NCBI RefSeq assembly: GCF_030813355.1 | Contig: NZ_JAUSUD010000014.1 | Coordinates: forward strand, 1 to 64,000 | Reading direction: 5' to 3' | Length of the DNA stretch: 64,000 nucleotides | From: Metabacillus malikii | GTDB taxonomy: Bacteria; Bacillota; Bacilli; Bacillales; Bacillaceae | Part shown: one piece after another, positions 37,801-46,429 of the stretch | How the letters are laid out: the number at the start of each line of letters is the position of its first letter | Position numbering within the stretch: position 1 is the first letter of the stretch | Program-made: the position numbers and the translations under genes | Notes under the pieces: model-generated | Seen by the model: the letters and a program-made list of their open reading frames with translations, nothing else | Told to the model about the DNA's origin: nothing | Databases searched by the model: none

Positions 37801-38139
37801 AAGGTCGAAACAAAACAAGTAGACATAGAAAATAAAACAATATCAGTTGATGTTGAACACTTCAGTATCTATGGTGCTTATGAAGTAGCAGATAGAGACA
37901 ATGGAACACCTGCAGATAATGAAACACCAGGAAATACGGATACAATAGAACAGCCAAAAGAAAATAAACCAGTAACAGATGTCAAGGCAGACCCTGTTGA
38001 AGATGGACAATCTCAGGCTGGAAAGAAGTTACCAAACACAGCAACAAGAAGTTACAATATGCTATTAATCGGTGCATTCGTGCTGATTGCCGGAGCAGCA
38101 ATATTTATCTATGTGAGAAGAAAAGCAAGTGTAGAATAA
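34888..38139 (+). CDS. Cell-wall-anchored GH43 arabinan endo-hydrolase with LamG and LPXTG-type anchor
   Basis: A 1083-residue secreted polysaccharidase. Order: signal peptide (1-26); GH43 five-bladed propeller (about 40-390) with the three acidic residues in VHDPSV (Asp48), AVDPDVFF and SRIEGAYV; a small domain (about 390-490); an Ig-like domain (about 495-580); a LamG/concanavalin-type domain (about 585-785); a Pro-Gly-Thr-Glu repeat linker (about 795-837); a further beta domain; and a sorting signal LPNTA (1048-1052), hydrophobic helix and RRK tail. It probably cleaves alpha-1,5-arabinan in pectin at the cell surface. The sortase is not in the window. Unusually long and modular for a Bacillus arabinanase. 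Confidence 0.92.
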   Translation: MKKKLSRRLLAIFLTLVLIVPNLAFAAESNGQTAETEAPVFKDVSVHDPSVIKTGDTYYVFGSHLAAAKTKDFMQWDEVANIVSPDNPLFENVVEELKESFDWAESDTLWAADVIELNGKFYMYYNACKGDSPRSAMGIAVSDNIEGPYKDKGIFLKSGMWDQESPDGTIYDAREHPNAVDPDVFFDKDGKLWMMYGSYSGGIFIMQMNPETGEPLPDQGYGKKLLGGNHSRIEGAYVQYSKETDYYYMYLSFGGLDAVGGYNMRVVRSKNPDGPYVDAQGHDMINVKANPELPIFDDASIEPYGVKLMGSHLFKREVGEPGTGIGTGYVSPGHNSVYYDEATDEQYLIFHARFPQKGEMHQVRVHKMYMNEDGWPVVSPHRYAGESLEKVDAEEISGDYKFINHGKDISADIKESVLITLNADNTISGNATGEWSFDGENKATIEVGGKIYKGVFNRQWDQTTETYVMTFSALSDEGVAVWGSKTVTQTDEEIIESVKNELSLGDTSKVISNLTLPTKGSRDTQITWTSSNSEIVSEEGKVIRPIGTESVTVTLTATITKGNIVDTKTFEITVLPQKEGKLVARYTFDGNLSDSTENVADGTITGNRIDNTGGTSSFEEGKLGQAAVFNGETGIRLPDGLISSNKYSVSLWLNPEELTEFTTTFFGASSNTKWLSLLPKGHGGVANDTMLWSGEAWYDAGTGMKIPVDEWSHVAFTVDNGSLQIYVNGEEKFAGKGFPDVFTTENGVFGLGVNYWDVPYKGLMDDLLVYDAQVLTAEEIKAYYETGEVPVYPEVEEPGTEEPGTDEPGTDEPGTEEPGTEEPGTEEPGTEHPGSKGTIDNIDALIKKANLYTSTVEASAFTISKEVIESLPENSYLQLTNGAATAKIPVSLLKTGENIQFSFGEDLANEYSFEDAKPVGEVLDFTITSGDEVIEEFGDTPITLTFSINADEDTNLDNVVVLYINEQKQYEKVETKQVDIENKTISVDVEHFSIYGAYEVADRDNGTPADNETPGNTDTIEQPKENKPVTDVKADPVEDGQSQAGKKLPNTATRSYNMLLIGAFVLIAGAAIFIYVRRKASVE
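37270..37395 (+). repeat. 15-bp in-frame repeat encoding the (E/D)EPGT linker
   Basis: About eight tandem 15-bp units encode E/D-E-P-G-T pentapeptides between the LamG domain and the C-terminal domain of the arabinanase. Near-identical units suggest slippage-driven length variation of a wall-spanning spacer. Confidence 0.9.
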
Positions 38140-38146
38140 AAAAAAG

Positions 38147-38182
38147 TGAATGAGGCTAACTAAAAAGTTGGTCTCATTTTCA
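38147..38182 (+). terminator. Terminator after the arabinanase gene
   Basis: GAATGAGGCTAACT and AGTTGGTCTCATTTTC pair (with a G-U) around AAAA; eight bases after the stop codon. Confidence 0.8.
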
Positions 38183-38281
38183 TCTATATTATATAGATAA
38201 GATAGCGTAACTAGCTTTTAAGGAGGAGAATTAGTATGATTAAAGGATGAATGTAAGTGAAGAAACGGAGAGTATATAGCT

Positions 38282-39673
38282 ATGAAGGAAACAGGGAAAA
38301 AACGCTCAATTAAAATAGAAGAAGGCCAAACTTTTCCATTATCGATTAAACGATTAGGTATAAATGGTGAGGGAGTTGGTTATTTCAAACGGCAAGTTGT
38401 CTTCGTTCCAGGGGCTCTACCTGGTGAAGAGGTACTTGTTGAAGCAACAAAAATCCAACCAAAATTTGCTGAAGGTAAGGTTAAAAAAATACGGAAGCAG
38501 TCTCCTTTTCGTGTAAAGCCCCCATGTCCAATCTATGAAGAGTGTGGAGGATGTCAGCTTCAGCATTTAGCATATGAGCAACAGCTTAAAGAAAAGCGTG
38601 ACATTGTGATACAGTCGCTTGAACGGCACACAAAGCTACAACTTCATAAGCTGGATATTCGTAAAACAATTGGAATGGATGAACCTTGGAATTACCGTAA
38701 TAAAAGCCAATTCCAAGTCGGTCAGCAAAAAAATGGTCAGGTAATTGCAGGGCTTTATGGATTAGATTCACATCGTCTCATCCCGATCCAAAACTGTATG
38801 GTCCAGCATGATTTAACAAACAAAGTTTCAGAAGGGGTTAGACAAATACTAGAAGATTTGCAAATACCTATCTATGACGAACGGAAACGAAAAGGAATTG
38901 TTCGAACAATCGTGACACGTGCTGGCTTTAGTTCAGGTGAAGTTCAAGTTGTTTTAATTACAACTCAAAAAGAAGTCCCACGTAAAAAATTATTAATGGC
39001 GGAAATTCAAGAACGGTTACCTGAGGTCACATCACTCGTTCAAAATATTAATGGGAACAAAACGTCATTAATCTTCGGTGAAAAAACGATTCATCTAAGA
39101 GGTGAAGAGGTTATTCAAGAAACCCTCGGAGACTTAAGTTTTGAATTATCAGCACGAGCATTTTTTCAATTAAATCCTATTCAAACAGTTAAGTTATATG
39201 ACGAAGTGAAAGAAGCTGCAGGTCTAACTGGTAAGGAAAAAATCGCAGATGCATACTGTGGAGTCGGTACAATCGGAATGTGGTTAGCAAGTGGAGCAAG
39301 TGAAGTGCGTGGCATGGATACAATTGAATCAGCGATTATAGATGCGAATGAAAATGCTAGGAAACACGGCATATTAAACGCAACATACGTTACAGGAACA
39401 GCCGAGCATTGGTTGCCAAAATGGGTGAACGAAGGTTGGCGTCCAGACGTTATTGTCGTTGATCCTCCTCGGACTGGCTGTGACAAAAAACTATTAGATG
39501 CAATCATTCAAGTGAAGCCTAAAAAGTTCGTATATGTATCTTGTAACCCTTCAACATTAGCGAAAGATATCGACTACTTATCAAAAGACTATCAGGTGGA
39601 ATATATTCAACCAGTTGACATGTTTCCTCATACAGCACATGTAGAAGCTGTTGCAAAGCTAGTAAAAAAATAA
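38282..39673 (+). CDS. rlmD: 23S rRNA (uracil-5-)-methyltransferase, RlmD/RlmCD family
   Basis: A 463-residue SAM-dependent RNA methyltransferase. N-terminal TRAM domain (about 14-70), a [4Fe-4S] site starting at [14 protein letters not shown], then the methyltransferase fold with [14 protein letters not shown] and DPPRTGCD, and the catalytic Cys in [12 protein letters not shown]. It makes 5-methyluridine in 23S rRNA. B. subtilis has two relatives, YefA (RlmCD) and YfjO; the position in the yfj block suggests YfjO, so the exact target uridine is uncertain. Confidence 0.92.
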   Translation: MKETGKKRSIKIEEGQTFPLSIKRLGINGEGVGYFKRQVVFVPGALPGEEVLVEATKIQPKFAEGKVKKIRKQSPFRVKPPCPIYEECGGCQLQHLAYEQQLKEKRDIVIQSLERHTKLQLHKLDIRKTIGMDEPWNYRNKSQFQVGQQKNGQVIAGLYGLDSHRLIPIQNCMVQHDLTNKVSEGVRQILEDLQIPIYDERKRKGIVRTIVTRAGFSSGEVQVVLITTQKEVPRKKLLMAEIQERLPEVTSLVQNINGNKTSLIFGEKTIHLRGEEVIQETLGDLSFELSARAFFQLNPIQTVKLYDEVKEAAGLTGKEKIADAYCGVGTIGMWLASGASEVRGMDTIESAIIDANENARKHGILNATYVTGTAEHWLPKWVNEGWRPDVIVVDPPRTGCDKKLLDAIIQVKPKKFVYVSCNPSTLAKDIDYLSKDYQVEYIQPVDMFPHTAHVEAVAKLVKK

Positions 39674-39734
39674 TAAGAACAATAGTCTATGAATAAAATT
39701 GAGGGTATAAATATATTTCTTTGGAGGGACTACG

Positions 39735-41333
39735 ATGAGTATCGAGGTAAAAAATGCAATCGTAAATGGAAAAACGGCACTAGGAATTGAACTTGGATCG
39801 ACTAGAATTAAGGCTGTATTAATTGGTGAAAACAATGAGCCAATTGCATCCGGCAGTCATGATTGGGAAAATAGCTATGTGAATAACGTCTGGACATATA
39901 GTATAGAAGAGGTTTGGAAAGGAATCCAAACTAGTTATCAAGCAATGGCCAATGACGTGAAACAACAATACGGAGTCACATTACAAACAATTGGTTCAAT
40001 TGGATTTAGTGCAATGATGCACGGATACATGGCATTCGATCAATCTGGAGAGCTTTTAGTTCCGTTCCGTACATGGCGTAATAACATTACCGGTCAAGCT
40101 TCAAAAGCACTGACTGAATTATTTAACTATCATATACCGCAAAGATGGAGTATTGCTCATTTATATCAAGCGATTTTAAATCAAGAAAACCACGTTGCGA
40201 ATATTAGCTTTCAAACAACGTTAGCTGGTTATGTTCATTGGAAGTTAACAGGTGAAAAAGTGTTAGGAGTAGGCGAAGCATCAGGTGTCTTCCCAATCGA
40301 TTTAAATACTAAGAGCTACAATGAAACAATGATTAATCAATTTAATGAATTAGTAGCACCAAATCGTTTACCATGGAAATTAGAAGACATTTTACCAAAA
40401 GTACTAGTTGCTGGTGAGCAAGCAGGTGTTCTAACAGAAGAAGGTGCAAAACTTCTCGATGTATCTGGTGAATTGAAAGCTGGAATCCCACTATGTCCTC
40501 CAGAAGGAGATGCAGGAACAGGAATGGTTGCTACAAACAGTGTTGCAAAACGTACTGGTAATGTATCAGCAGGAACTTCAGTCTTCGCAATGGTTGTACT
40601 TGAGAAAGAACTTTCAAAAGTGTACCCTGAAATCGACCTTGTGACAACACCGACTGGTAATCTTGTCGCAATGGCACATTCAAACAACTGTTCATCTGAC
40701 TTAAATGCATGGGTAGGATTATTTGGAGAGTTCTCAAAAGCTATGGGCATAGATGTTGACATGAATAAACTATATGGCACTCTTTATAATCTAGCATTAA
40801 AGGGTGATCCTGACGCAGGCGGCCTACTTGCTTACGGTTACCTATCTGGTGAACATATTACTCACTTTGAAGAAGGGCGTCCACTATTTGTTCGATCATC
40901 TGACAGCAATTTCAATCTTCCAAACTTCATGAGAGTACACCTATTTACGGCTTTAGGTGCGATGAAGCTTGGTATGGACATACTTCTTAAAGAAGAAAAC
41001 GTTAAACTAGATGAAATTTTAGGACACGGTGGATTATTTAAAACAGAAGGTGTTGGTCAAAGCATCATGGCGGCAGCCTTAAATACACCAGTATCTGTAA
41101 TGGAAACAGCTGGTGAAGGTGGAGCATGGGGAATCGCACTACTCGCTTCATATTTAATTAACAAAGAAGAAAACGAAACACTAGAGCAATTCTTAAGCGG
41201 AAAAATTTTCGCTGACCAAGCAGGTAAAACAATGTCTCCTGATCCAAAAGACGTTGAAGGCTTTGAGCAATTTATGGAACGCTATAAAAATGGCCTACCG
41301 ATTGAAAGAGCAGCAATTGATTATTTAAAATAA
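39735..41333 (+). CDS. FGGY-family carbohydrate kinase (ribulokinase/xylulokinase-like)
   Basis: A 532-residue sugar kinase with the actin-like ATPase fold: phosphate-1 loop [15 protein letters not shown] near the N-terminus, substrate region MMHGYMAF and RTWRNN, the [11 protein letters not shown] and GNVSAGTS loops, and [20 protein letters not shown] near the C-terminus. It phosphorylates a pentulose. Because the arabinanase gene lies 1.6 kb upstream, L-ribulose (arabinose pathway) is an attractive substrate, but no araA/araD genes are adjacent. TTGGAGGGA ribosome binding site; own terminator. Confidence 0.85.
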   Translation: MSIEVKNAIVNGKTALGIELGSTRIKAVLIGENNEPIASGSHDWENSYVNNVWTYSIEEVWKGIQTSYQAMANDVKQQYGVTLQTIGSIGFSAMMHGYMAFDQSGELLVPFRTWRNNITGQASKALTELFNYHIPQRWSIAHLYQAILNQENHVANISFQTTLAGYVHWKLTGEKVLGVGEASGVFPIDLNTKSYNETMINQFNELVAPNRLPWKLEDILPKVLVAGEQAGVLTEEGAKLLDVSGELKAGIPLCPPEGDAGTGMVATNSVAKRTGNVSAGTSVFAMVVLEKELSKVYPEIDLVTTPTGNLVAMAHSNNCSSDLNAWVGLFGEFSKAMGIDVDMNKLYGTLYNLALKGDPDAGGLLAYGYLSGEHITHFEEGRPLFVRSSDSNFNLPNFMRVHLFTALGAMKLGMDILLKEENVKLDEILGHGGLFKTEGVGQSIMAAALNTPVSVMETAGEGGAWGIALLASYLINKEENETLEQFLSGKIFADQAGKTMSPDPKDVEGFEQFMERYKNGLPIERAAIDYLK

Positions 41334-41340
41334 TAGGTGA

Positions 41341-41380
41341 AAAATACGACAGGGTCCTGATTTTATCCTGTCGTATTTTT
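41341..41380 (+). terminator. Terminator after the sugar kinase gene
   Basis: AAAATACGACAGG / CCTGTCGTATTTT perfect stem followed by T residues. Confidence 0.95.
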
Positions 41381-41676
41381 ATAATGTAATTGTTTGTTAT
41401 AAATTGGTCGATGAGAAGTCAATTAATTAATAGGTAATTAAGATAAGACTGAAAACTATGAACTTCTTGGCCGGTAATATTAAGAAGTGAACGCTGATGC
41501 TATTTTTAATATTATATGTAAAAAAAAGTTGAGGCTACTTGTTGACAGTACCTTTGCATATAGGATTAAGAGCTCGGAATTGTGATATGAATAATTGTAT
41601 TAGTTGGTTGAGTAAGGTTAAACTGCTATAATATAGTGATAGATTCATTTTTACATTTTCGTAAGAGAGGTCTTTT

Positions 41677-42591
41677 ATGGCATATAAAGCAGCGACTGAA
41701 TTATTAGAATTAGTTAACTTAACGATTGACGGCAAGATGTTATTCGTGGGTCAAACAACTGAGGAAGTTTTCACTATTTTAAAAACACTAAATGCCAGTG
41801 AAACAGATATTAATTTATCCGAAATGCAATCGATGTCGATGGATATTAGACAATCCTTTTGTCAACAAATCTTCTTTGGCGGCCGAACTCCATTAATTAT
41901 TAATGACACGCAAACACATCATTTCACAAGTCATCTACCTCTAACCTCGTTATTAAACATAGGTTCATATATAGGAGTCCCAATTTTTTACCAGGATGGA
42001 GAAATGTTCGGCACCTTATGCGCGGTTGATTCAAAAAAGTCAAATTTTACTGAAAAGGATATTGAAATATTCGAGAAATTTTCTAACCTTTTTTCTTACG
42101 TAATAGAACTGGAGAAAAAAGTTAATATTGACCACCTTACTCAGCTTTATAATCGAGGTTTTTTATTTGATAGTTTTGAATATATATCAGATGAAGGTGC
42201 AATCATGCTCATTGATTTAGATGGGTTTAAACAAGTGAATGATGTTTATGGACATGATATTGGTGATTTAGTATTAATTGAAGTAGGTAGTAGATTAAAA
42301 AAGGCTTTTAAAGAATTCAATTTACCTATTAGGTTAGGGGGAGATGAATTTGTTATCCTCGTTCCAAACTTAACAGAAAAAAACCTAATAGAAACATTAG
42401 CAAATCAAGCCTTAGAATGTTTACAAGATTGGAGCACCTTTAACTATCCTATTGAGTTAACTGCTAGCGTAGGGTTGACAACTTTCAACAAGCAGAATAA
42501 TGAGTTACAAAGCCTAATTAAAAGAGCTGATAAAGCGATGTATAAGATAAAACAAAATGGAAAAAACAACTTTAAATTTGCTGAGGAATAA
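41677..42591 (+). CDS. GAF-GGDEF diguanylate cyclase
   Basis: A 304-residue cytoplasmic protein. Residues about 1-140 form a GAF-type sensory domain (with GVPIFYQDGEMFGTLCAVD). Residues about 145-304 are a GGDEF domain with DHLTQLYNRG, LIDLDGFKQVND and the intact active-site RLGGDEF. It should make cyclic di-GMP from GTP. The allosteric RxxD inhibitory site five residues before GGDEF is not present. No membrane helix, so the signal is intracellular. Transcribed alone; 41381-41676 upstream has no gene. Confidence 0.92.
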   Translation: MAYKAATELLELVNLTIDGKMLFVGQTTEEVFTILKTLNASETDINLSEMQSMSMDIRQSFCQQIFFGGRTPLIINDTQTHHFTSHLPLTSLLNIGSYIGVPIFYQDGEMFGTLCAVDSKKSNFTEKDIEIFEKFSNLFSYVIELEKKVNIDHLTQLYNRGFLFDSFEYISDEGAIMLIDLDGFKQVNDVYGHDIGDLVLIEVGSRLKKAFKEFNLPIRLGGDEFVILVPNLTEKNLIETLANQALECLQDWSTFNYPIELTASVGLTTFNKQNNELQSLIKRADKAMYKIKQNGKNNFKFAEE

Positions 42592-42873
42592 GAAGTAGAG
42601 ACCATATATCAGGAATTCTCTTACATAATTTGTAACTATTAGTGGACAGTTTTGAGGGATAAATTAGAATATTTCTACGGTATGTTAGTGACTTTTACCT
42701 AATATACCGTTTTTGTTATGATTGAAAATTATAGATAAGAGGTCATGGTAAAACTTACATATCGAGATGATAGACAAAGCATCAGTTACGCTGTACTGAG
42801 AATGGATATGACTGAGAAACAGAAATTCAGTATTATTATAGAGTCTAATTACATAATAGGAGTGGAAATTAAC

Positions 42874-43995
42874 ATGGAAAAGGATATCACAATTAAACCA
42901 TTATCCGAAATCGACTATCTAAAAATCCACGGACGAACGACCGGGGACCTTTCACCTTTAACCTTGTTTTGGACAGCAAGTGGTATCGAACTGAATGCAA
43001 AAGGAGCTGAACTCTGGATTGAGGTTGAAGTTGATTATGAACAATATGAGCCTTGGATTAGTATTGTTATAAATTCGACACCTGTTGGAAGACAAATGCT
43101 AACAAAAGGAAGGTACTGGGTTTGTATTTTTAGAGGGATGAATGAGAACGTTATCAAGAATGTACATATTTTAAAAGATGTCCAGGCTATGAATAGTGAC
43201 CCAAGCCATTTACTACAAATACATGCTGTAAAGTTTGATGGCGAATTTCTACCTGTCGAAGAAAAGAAATATAAAATTGAATTTATTGGGGATAGCATCA
43301 CTTCTGGTGAAGGTGCGATTGGTGCCAAACAAGAGGAAGATTGGATATCGATGTGGTTTAGTGCAATTGATAATTACGCGGTACTAACAGCAAATGCTTT
43401 ACAAGCAGACTATCGAATTCTTTCGCAAAGTGGCTGGGGGATCTTAACAAGTTGGGACAACAACCCAAACTATAATATCCCAGATTACTATGAGAAAGTG
43501 TGCGGTTTGTTAACAGGTGAGAAAAATGAGTTGATTGGGGCCTTCCGAGAAAATGATTTTGACGCTTGGCAACCTGATATCGTTGTTGTCAACCTCGGCA
43601 CAAATGATGGAGGAGCTTTCTATTCACCAGAATGGAAGGATGAAGAGACTGGCAAAGTTTACAAACAACGATTAAACAACGATGGTACATTTCATGAAGA
43701 TGATGTGCTAGCATTTGAAACAGCAGCTGTGCAATTTTTAAACAAACTTCGTCAATATAATAAGAATGCACAAATTATTTGGGCATATGGAATGCTCGGA
43801 ACTCCGATGATGCCAGCAATTTATCGAGCAGTCGACCAATATAAGAAGAACTCAGGCGACCAAAATGTATCAATAATCCAGCTTCCTAATATGACGGAGG
43901 AAACAGTTGGTGCAAGAGCACATCCAGGAAAGCTAGCTCATAAAAGGGCAGCAGCAGAATTAGCAGAATATCTTAAACAATTTTTATACAAATAA
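42874..43995 (+). CDS. SGNH/GDSL esterase, CE2-like (carbohydrate acetyl esterase)
   Basis: A 373-residue protein. An N-terminal beta-rich domain (about 1-130) precedes an SGNH hydrolase domain with block I GDSITSG (nucleophile Ser), block III GTNDG, and block V ARAHPG carrying the catalytic His. The two-part layout is that of CE2 esterases, which remove acetyl groups from xylan or similar glycans. No signal peptide, so it may act on imported oligosaccharides. ATG 42874 with GGAG upstream is preferred over the longer frame from 42745. Confidence 0.83.
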   Translation: MEKDITIKPLSEIDYLKIHGRTTGDLSPLTLFWTASGIELNAKGAELWIEVEVDYEQYEPWISIVINSTPVGRQMLTKGRYWVCIFRGMNENVIKNVHILKDVQAMNSDPSHLLQIHAVKFDGEFLPVEEKKYKIEFIGDSITSGEGAIGAKQEEDWISMWFSAIDNYAVLTANALQADYRILSQSGWGILTSWDNNPNYNIPDYYEKVCGLLTGEKNELIGAFRENDFDAWQPDIVVVNLGTNDGGAFYSPEWKDEETGKVYKQRLNNDGTFHEDDVLAFETAAVQFLNKLRQYNKNAQIIWAYGMLGTPMMPAIYRAVDQYKKNSGDQNVSIIQLPNMTEETVGARAHPGKLAHKRAAAELAEYLKQFLYK

Positions 43996-44152
43996 ATTAT
44001 CATGCTGACTCAGGCGAAAGAGAGAATACTCGATTAACTTGAGTTCATTTTATTTAGTAGGGAATTAAATCCAATATTTTTATCCTTAATAAATACTTAA
44101 TATGAAATTCCCATTATAGTATTAGTAATAACTATAACGTAGGAGTGAATGT

Positions 44153-44869
44153 GTGGGGATGAATGGTCAAGCAGGATTTACATTAAATATTATAGATTTC
44201 ATAACCGTTATTATTAATTGGTCAATTATACTCTTTATGGCCAGTCGAATATACAAAAAACAAGATATAAAACCAATGAAAAGGAAGGTATTGCTCGTTT
44301 GTATCATTGGACTTTTCTCTTTTTCTCTACATTTGAATGATTTGCAGTTACAAATAGCAATATTGCCACTAGGTGTTTGGCTTTTATTTCTATATCTTAA
44401 GAAAAAAGAAGGGAGATGGCAAAGATACCGCCAATATGCATGGTTAGGTTTTTGTGCGAATTACCTCTTTCTAGCTTTTGCACTCATCTCACTACCTATT
44501 AACAATATGTTCTTTTCAAAAGAAAATCCTGGAACTTTTCTTGCGAATATCCAATCTGCATCCGTTCACACTATCCATCCATCAGGAGAAAGCATCACCC
44601 TAGACAAGGAAAAATTGCGAACTCAACTTTCGTCAATGAAACAAGAAGGTTTTTTTAGTTCGGAATGGTATTCTGAAACATATATTGACGAATCAAACAA
44701 ACGGGATGAGCGTTTTCCTTATGAACTTATCGATGCATCAGCAAAATGGGGAAGTGGTATTGTCGCAACAATCTATATAGAGGATGACGGAAGAGGCCTA
44801 TTGGTAACGACCTCAGATGACCAAGTGTATTTTCGCTCTGCTGAACCCTTTATCGAAGAGGTGAATTAA
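44153..44869 (+). CDS. Unknown membrane protein (238 aa), first of a gene pair
   Basis: Four hydrophobic segments in the first ~115 residues (about 10-30, 45-62, 66-84, 97-118) and a ~120-residue outside domain rich in Ser/Glu. No family recognised. GTG 44153 is 7 nt from AGGAG; ATG 44159 is the alternative. The next gene starts one base after the stop codon, so the two form an operon, perhaps a membrane-associated pair. Confidence 0.7.
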   Translation: MGMNGQAGFTLNIIDFITVIINWSIILFMASRIYKKQDIKPMKRKVLLVCIIGLFSFSLHLNDLQLQIAILPLGVWLLFLYLKKKEGRWQRYRQYAWLGFCANYLFLAFALISLPINNMFFSKENPGTFLANIQSASVHTIHPSGESITLDKEKLRTQLSSMKQEGFFSSEWYSETYIDESNKRDERFPYELIDASAKWGSGIVATIYIEDDGRGLLVTTSDDQVYFRSAEPFIEEVN

Positions 44870-44870
44870 T

Positions 44871-45560
44871 GTGAGGCAAAAAAAATTACTCTTCGCCATA
44901 TTAGGAATTGTAATAGGCATCGGCATCATTTTAATCTACTTTTCAAAGCCAGCTCCATTTCTTACTCACCAGCAGTTAGTTAAACAAATAAATGAAAACA
45001 TCCCAGACGCCAATCCCGAGACCATTCAAGACACGATTTTTATCGATGACAGTCATGTATTTGCTCCATTTATTACTGAAAAAAATGAGTATGGAATCAG
45101 TTTATGGGAATGGCAGCACGGGAGCTGGGCACCTATTAGAATTACTACAAGTGGTGAACCAACAGTTTGGAAAATAAAGCATAATAACCTCTCAACCTAT
45201 CGAATCGTTTGGAATTATCACCCTAAAGACCAAATCCAATCATTCGCTATATTTTACATAAGAGAAAGAGGGTTCTCTTCCTCATCCAACAAAGAAATCT
45301 ACTTACCAAGAATTGAACTAAGCCATAACATTACAGTCGATGAAGGTTCATATGGACTCCGTGAAATCCCTGAATTTTGGCTGCCTATAATGGATGGGGT
45401 TAAGGAAAATATTTCTTATGGATTTATGACATATAATGCTGATGATCATATTATATTCCCTGAAGAAACACTACACGGAATTGGTTATTCTTACGGTGAA
45501 AATTATGAGGATGTTAGATTATTAGATGAAAATGAGATAGACGGTGTTGTTGGGGAGTGA
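44871..45560 (+). CDS. Unknown membrane-anchored protein (229 aa), second of a gene pair
   Basis: An N-terminal membrane anchor (about residues 6-24) is followed by a ~200-residue soluble, Trp/Tyr-rich domain outside the membrane (SLWEWQHGSW, YRIVWNYHPKDQ). No family recognised. GTG start at 44871 with GAGGTG upstream inside the end of the first gene. The 52-bp repeat array begins 30 bp after its stop codon, so its transcript would run into the hairpins. Confidence 0.7.
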   Translation: MRQKKLLFAILGIVIGIGIILIYFSKPAPFLTHQQLVKQINENIPDANPETIQDTIFIDDSHVFAPFITEKNEYGISLWEWQHGSWAPIRITTSGEPTVWKIKHNNLSTYRIVWNYHPKDQIQSFAIFYIRERGFSSSSNKEIYLPRIELSHNITVDEGSYGLREIPEFWLPIMDGVKENISYGFMTYNADDHIIFPEETLHGIGYSYGENYEDVRLLDENEIDGVVGE

Positions 45561-45589
45561 TCGTGATCATTATAGTTAGTAGTAAGGTT

Positions 45590-46290
45590 GAAATGTCCTT
45601 CATCAAAGCGATGAAGACCAAAAGTAAAAAAGAGTAGATTAGAAATGTCCTTCATCAATTCGATGAAGACCAAAATAGAAAAAGAGTAGATTAGAAATGT
45701 CCTTCATCAATTCGATGAAGGACAAAAATAAAAAAGAGTAGATTAGAAATGTCCTTCATCAATTCGATGAAGACCAAAACAGAAAAAGAGTAGATTAGAA
45801 ATGTCCTTCATCAATTCGATGAAGACCAAAATAGAAAAAGAGTAGATTAGAAATGTCCTTCATCAACTCGATGAAGACCAAAATAGAAAAAGAGCAGCCG
45901 AGAAATGTTCTTCATCAAAGCGATGAAGGACAAAAATAAAAAAGAACAGATTAGAAATGTCCTTCATCAATTCGATGAAGACCAAAACAGAAAAAGAGTA
46001 GATTAGAAATGTCCTTCATCAATTCGATGAAGACCAAAATAGAAAAAGAGTAGATTAGAAATGTCCTTCATCAACTCGATGAAGACCAAAATAGAAAAAG
46101 AGCAGCCGAGAAATGTTCTTCATCAAAGCGATGAAGGACAAAAATAAAAAAGAACAGATTAGAAATGTCCTTCATCAACTCGATGAATACCAAAACAGAA
46201 AAAGAGTAGATTAGAAATGTCCTTCATCAACTCGATGAAGGACAAAATAAAAAAAGAACAGCCGAGAAATGTCCTTCATCAAGGTAATGA
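45590..46290 (+). repeat. 52-bp hairpin repeat array, copy B (13 full units)
   Basis: Thirteen consecutive units of exactly 52 bp (45590-46265) and a partial fourteenth. Each has GTCCTTCATC, a 5-nt loop (AATTC, AACTC or AAAGC), GATGAAGACC or GATGAAGGAC, then an A/G-rich spacer ending in GAGTAGATTA, GAGCAGCCGA or GAACAGATTA. Units 4-7 (45746-45953) and 8-11 (45954-46161) are identical, a 208-bp tandem duplication. Some units pair perfectly (GTCCTTCATC/GATGAAGGAC). Not CRISPR: the 'spacers' are conserved and no cas genes are near. Confidence 0.95.
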
Positions 46291-46325
46291 TAAACTCATG
46301 TTCAAATAAATGCATCTGTTTCCAT

Positions 46326-46363
46326 AAAAAAAGACCGAACAATGCTATTACCATCATTCGGTC
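46326..46363 (-). terminator. Terminator of the NERD gene
   Basis: On the minus strand GACCGAATGATGG ... CATTGTTCGGTC folds with a run of T following. It lies 67 bp beyond the NERD gene stop and separates it from the repeat array. Confidence 0.85.
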
Positions 46364-46429
46364 AAAAGTATTAAACTCATAAATAAAAACAACTTTTAAA
46401 CATTATCCTATTCTTTGACTAATTGTTCA

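Noticed and set aside
41535-41735. 66-codon minus-strand frame
   Set aside because: It overlaps the start of the GGDEF gene and lacks a translation start signal.
45590-46290. CRISPR array
   Set aside because: Period is 52 bp with conserved spacers, the repeat itself is a hairpin with variable loop, and no cas genes are present.
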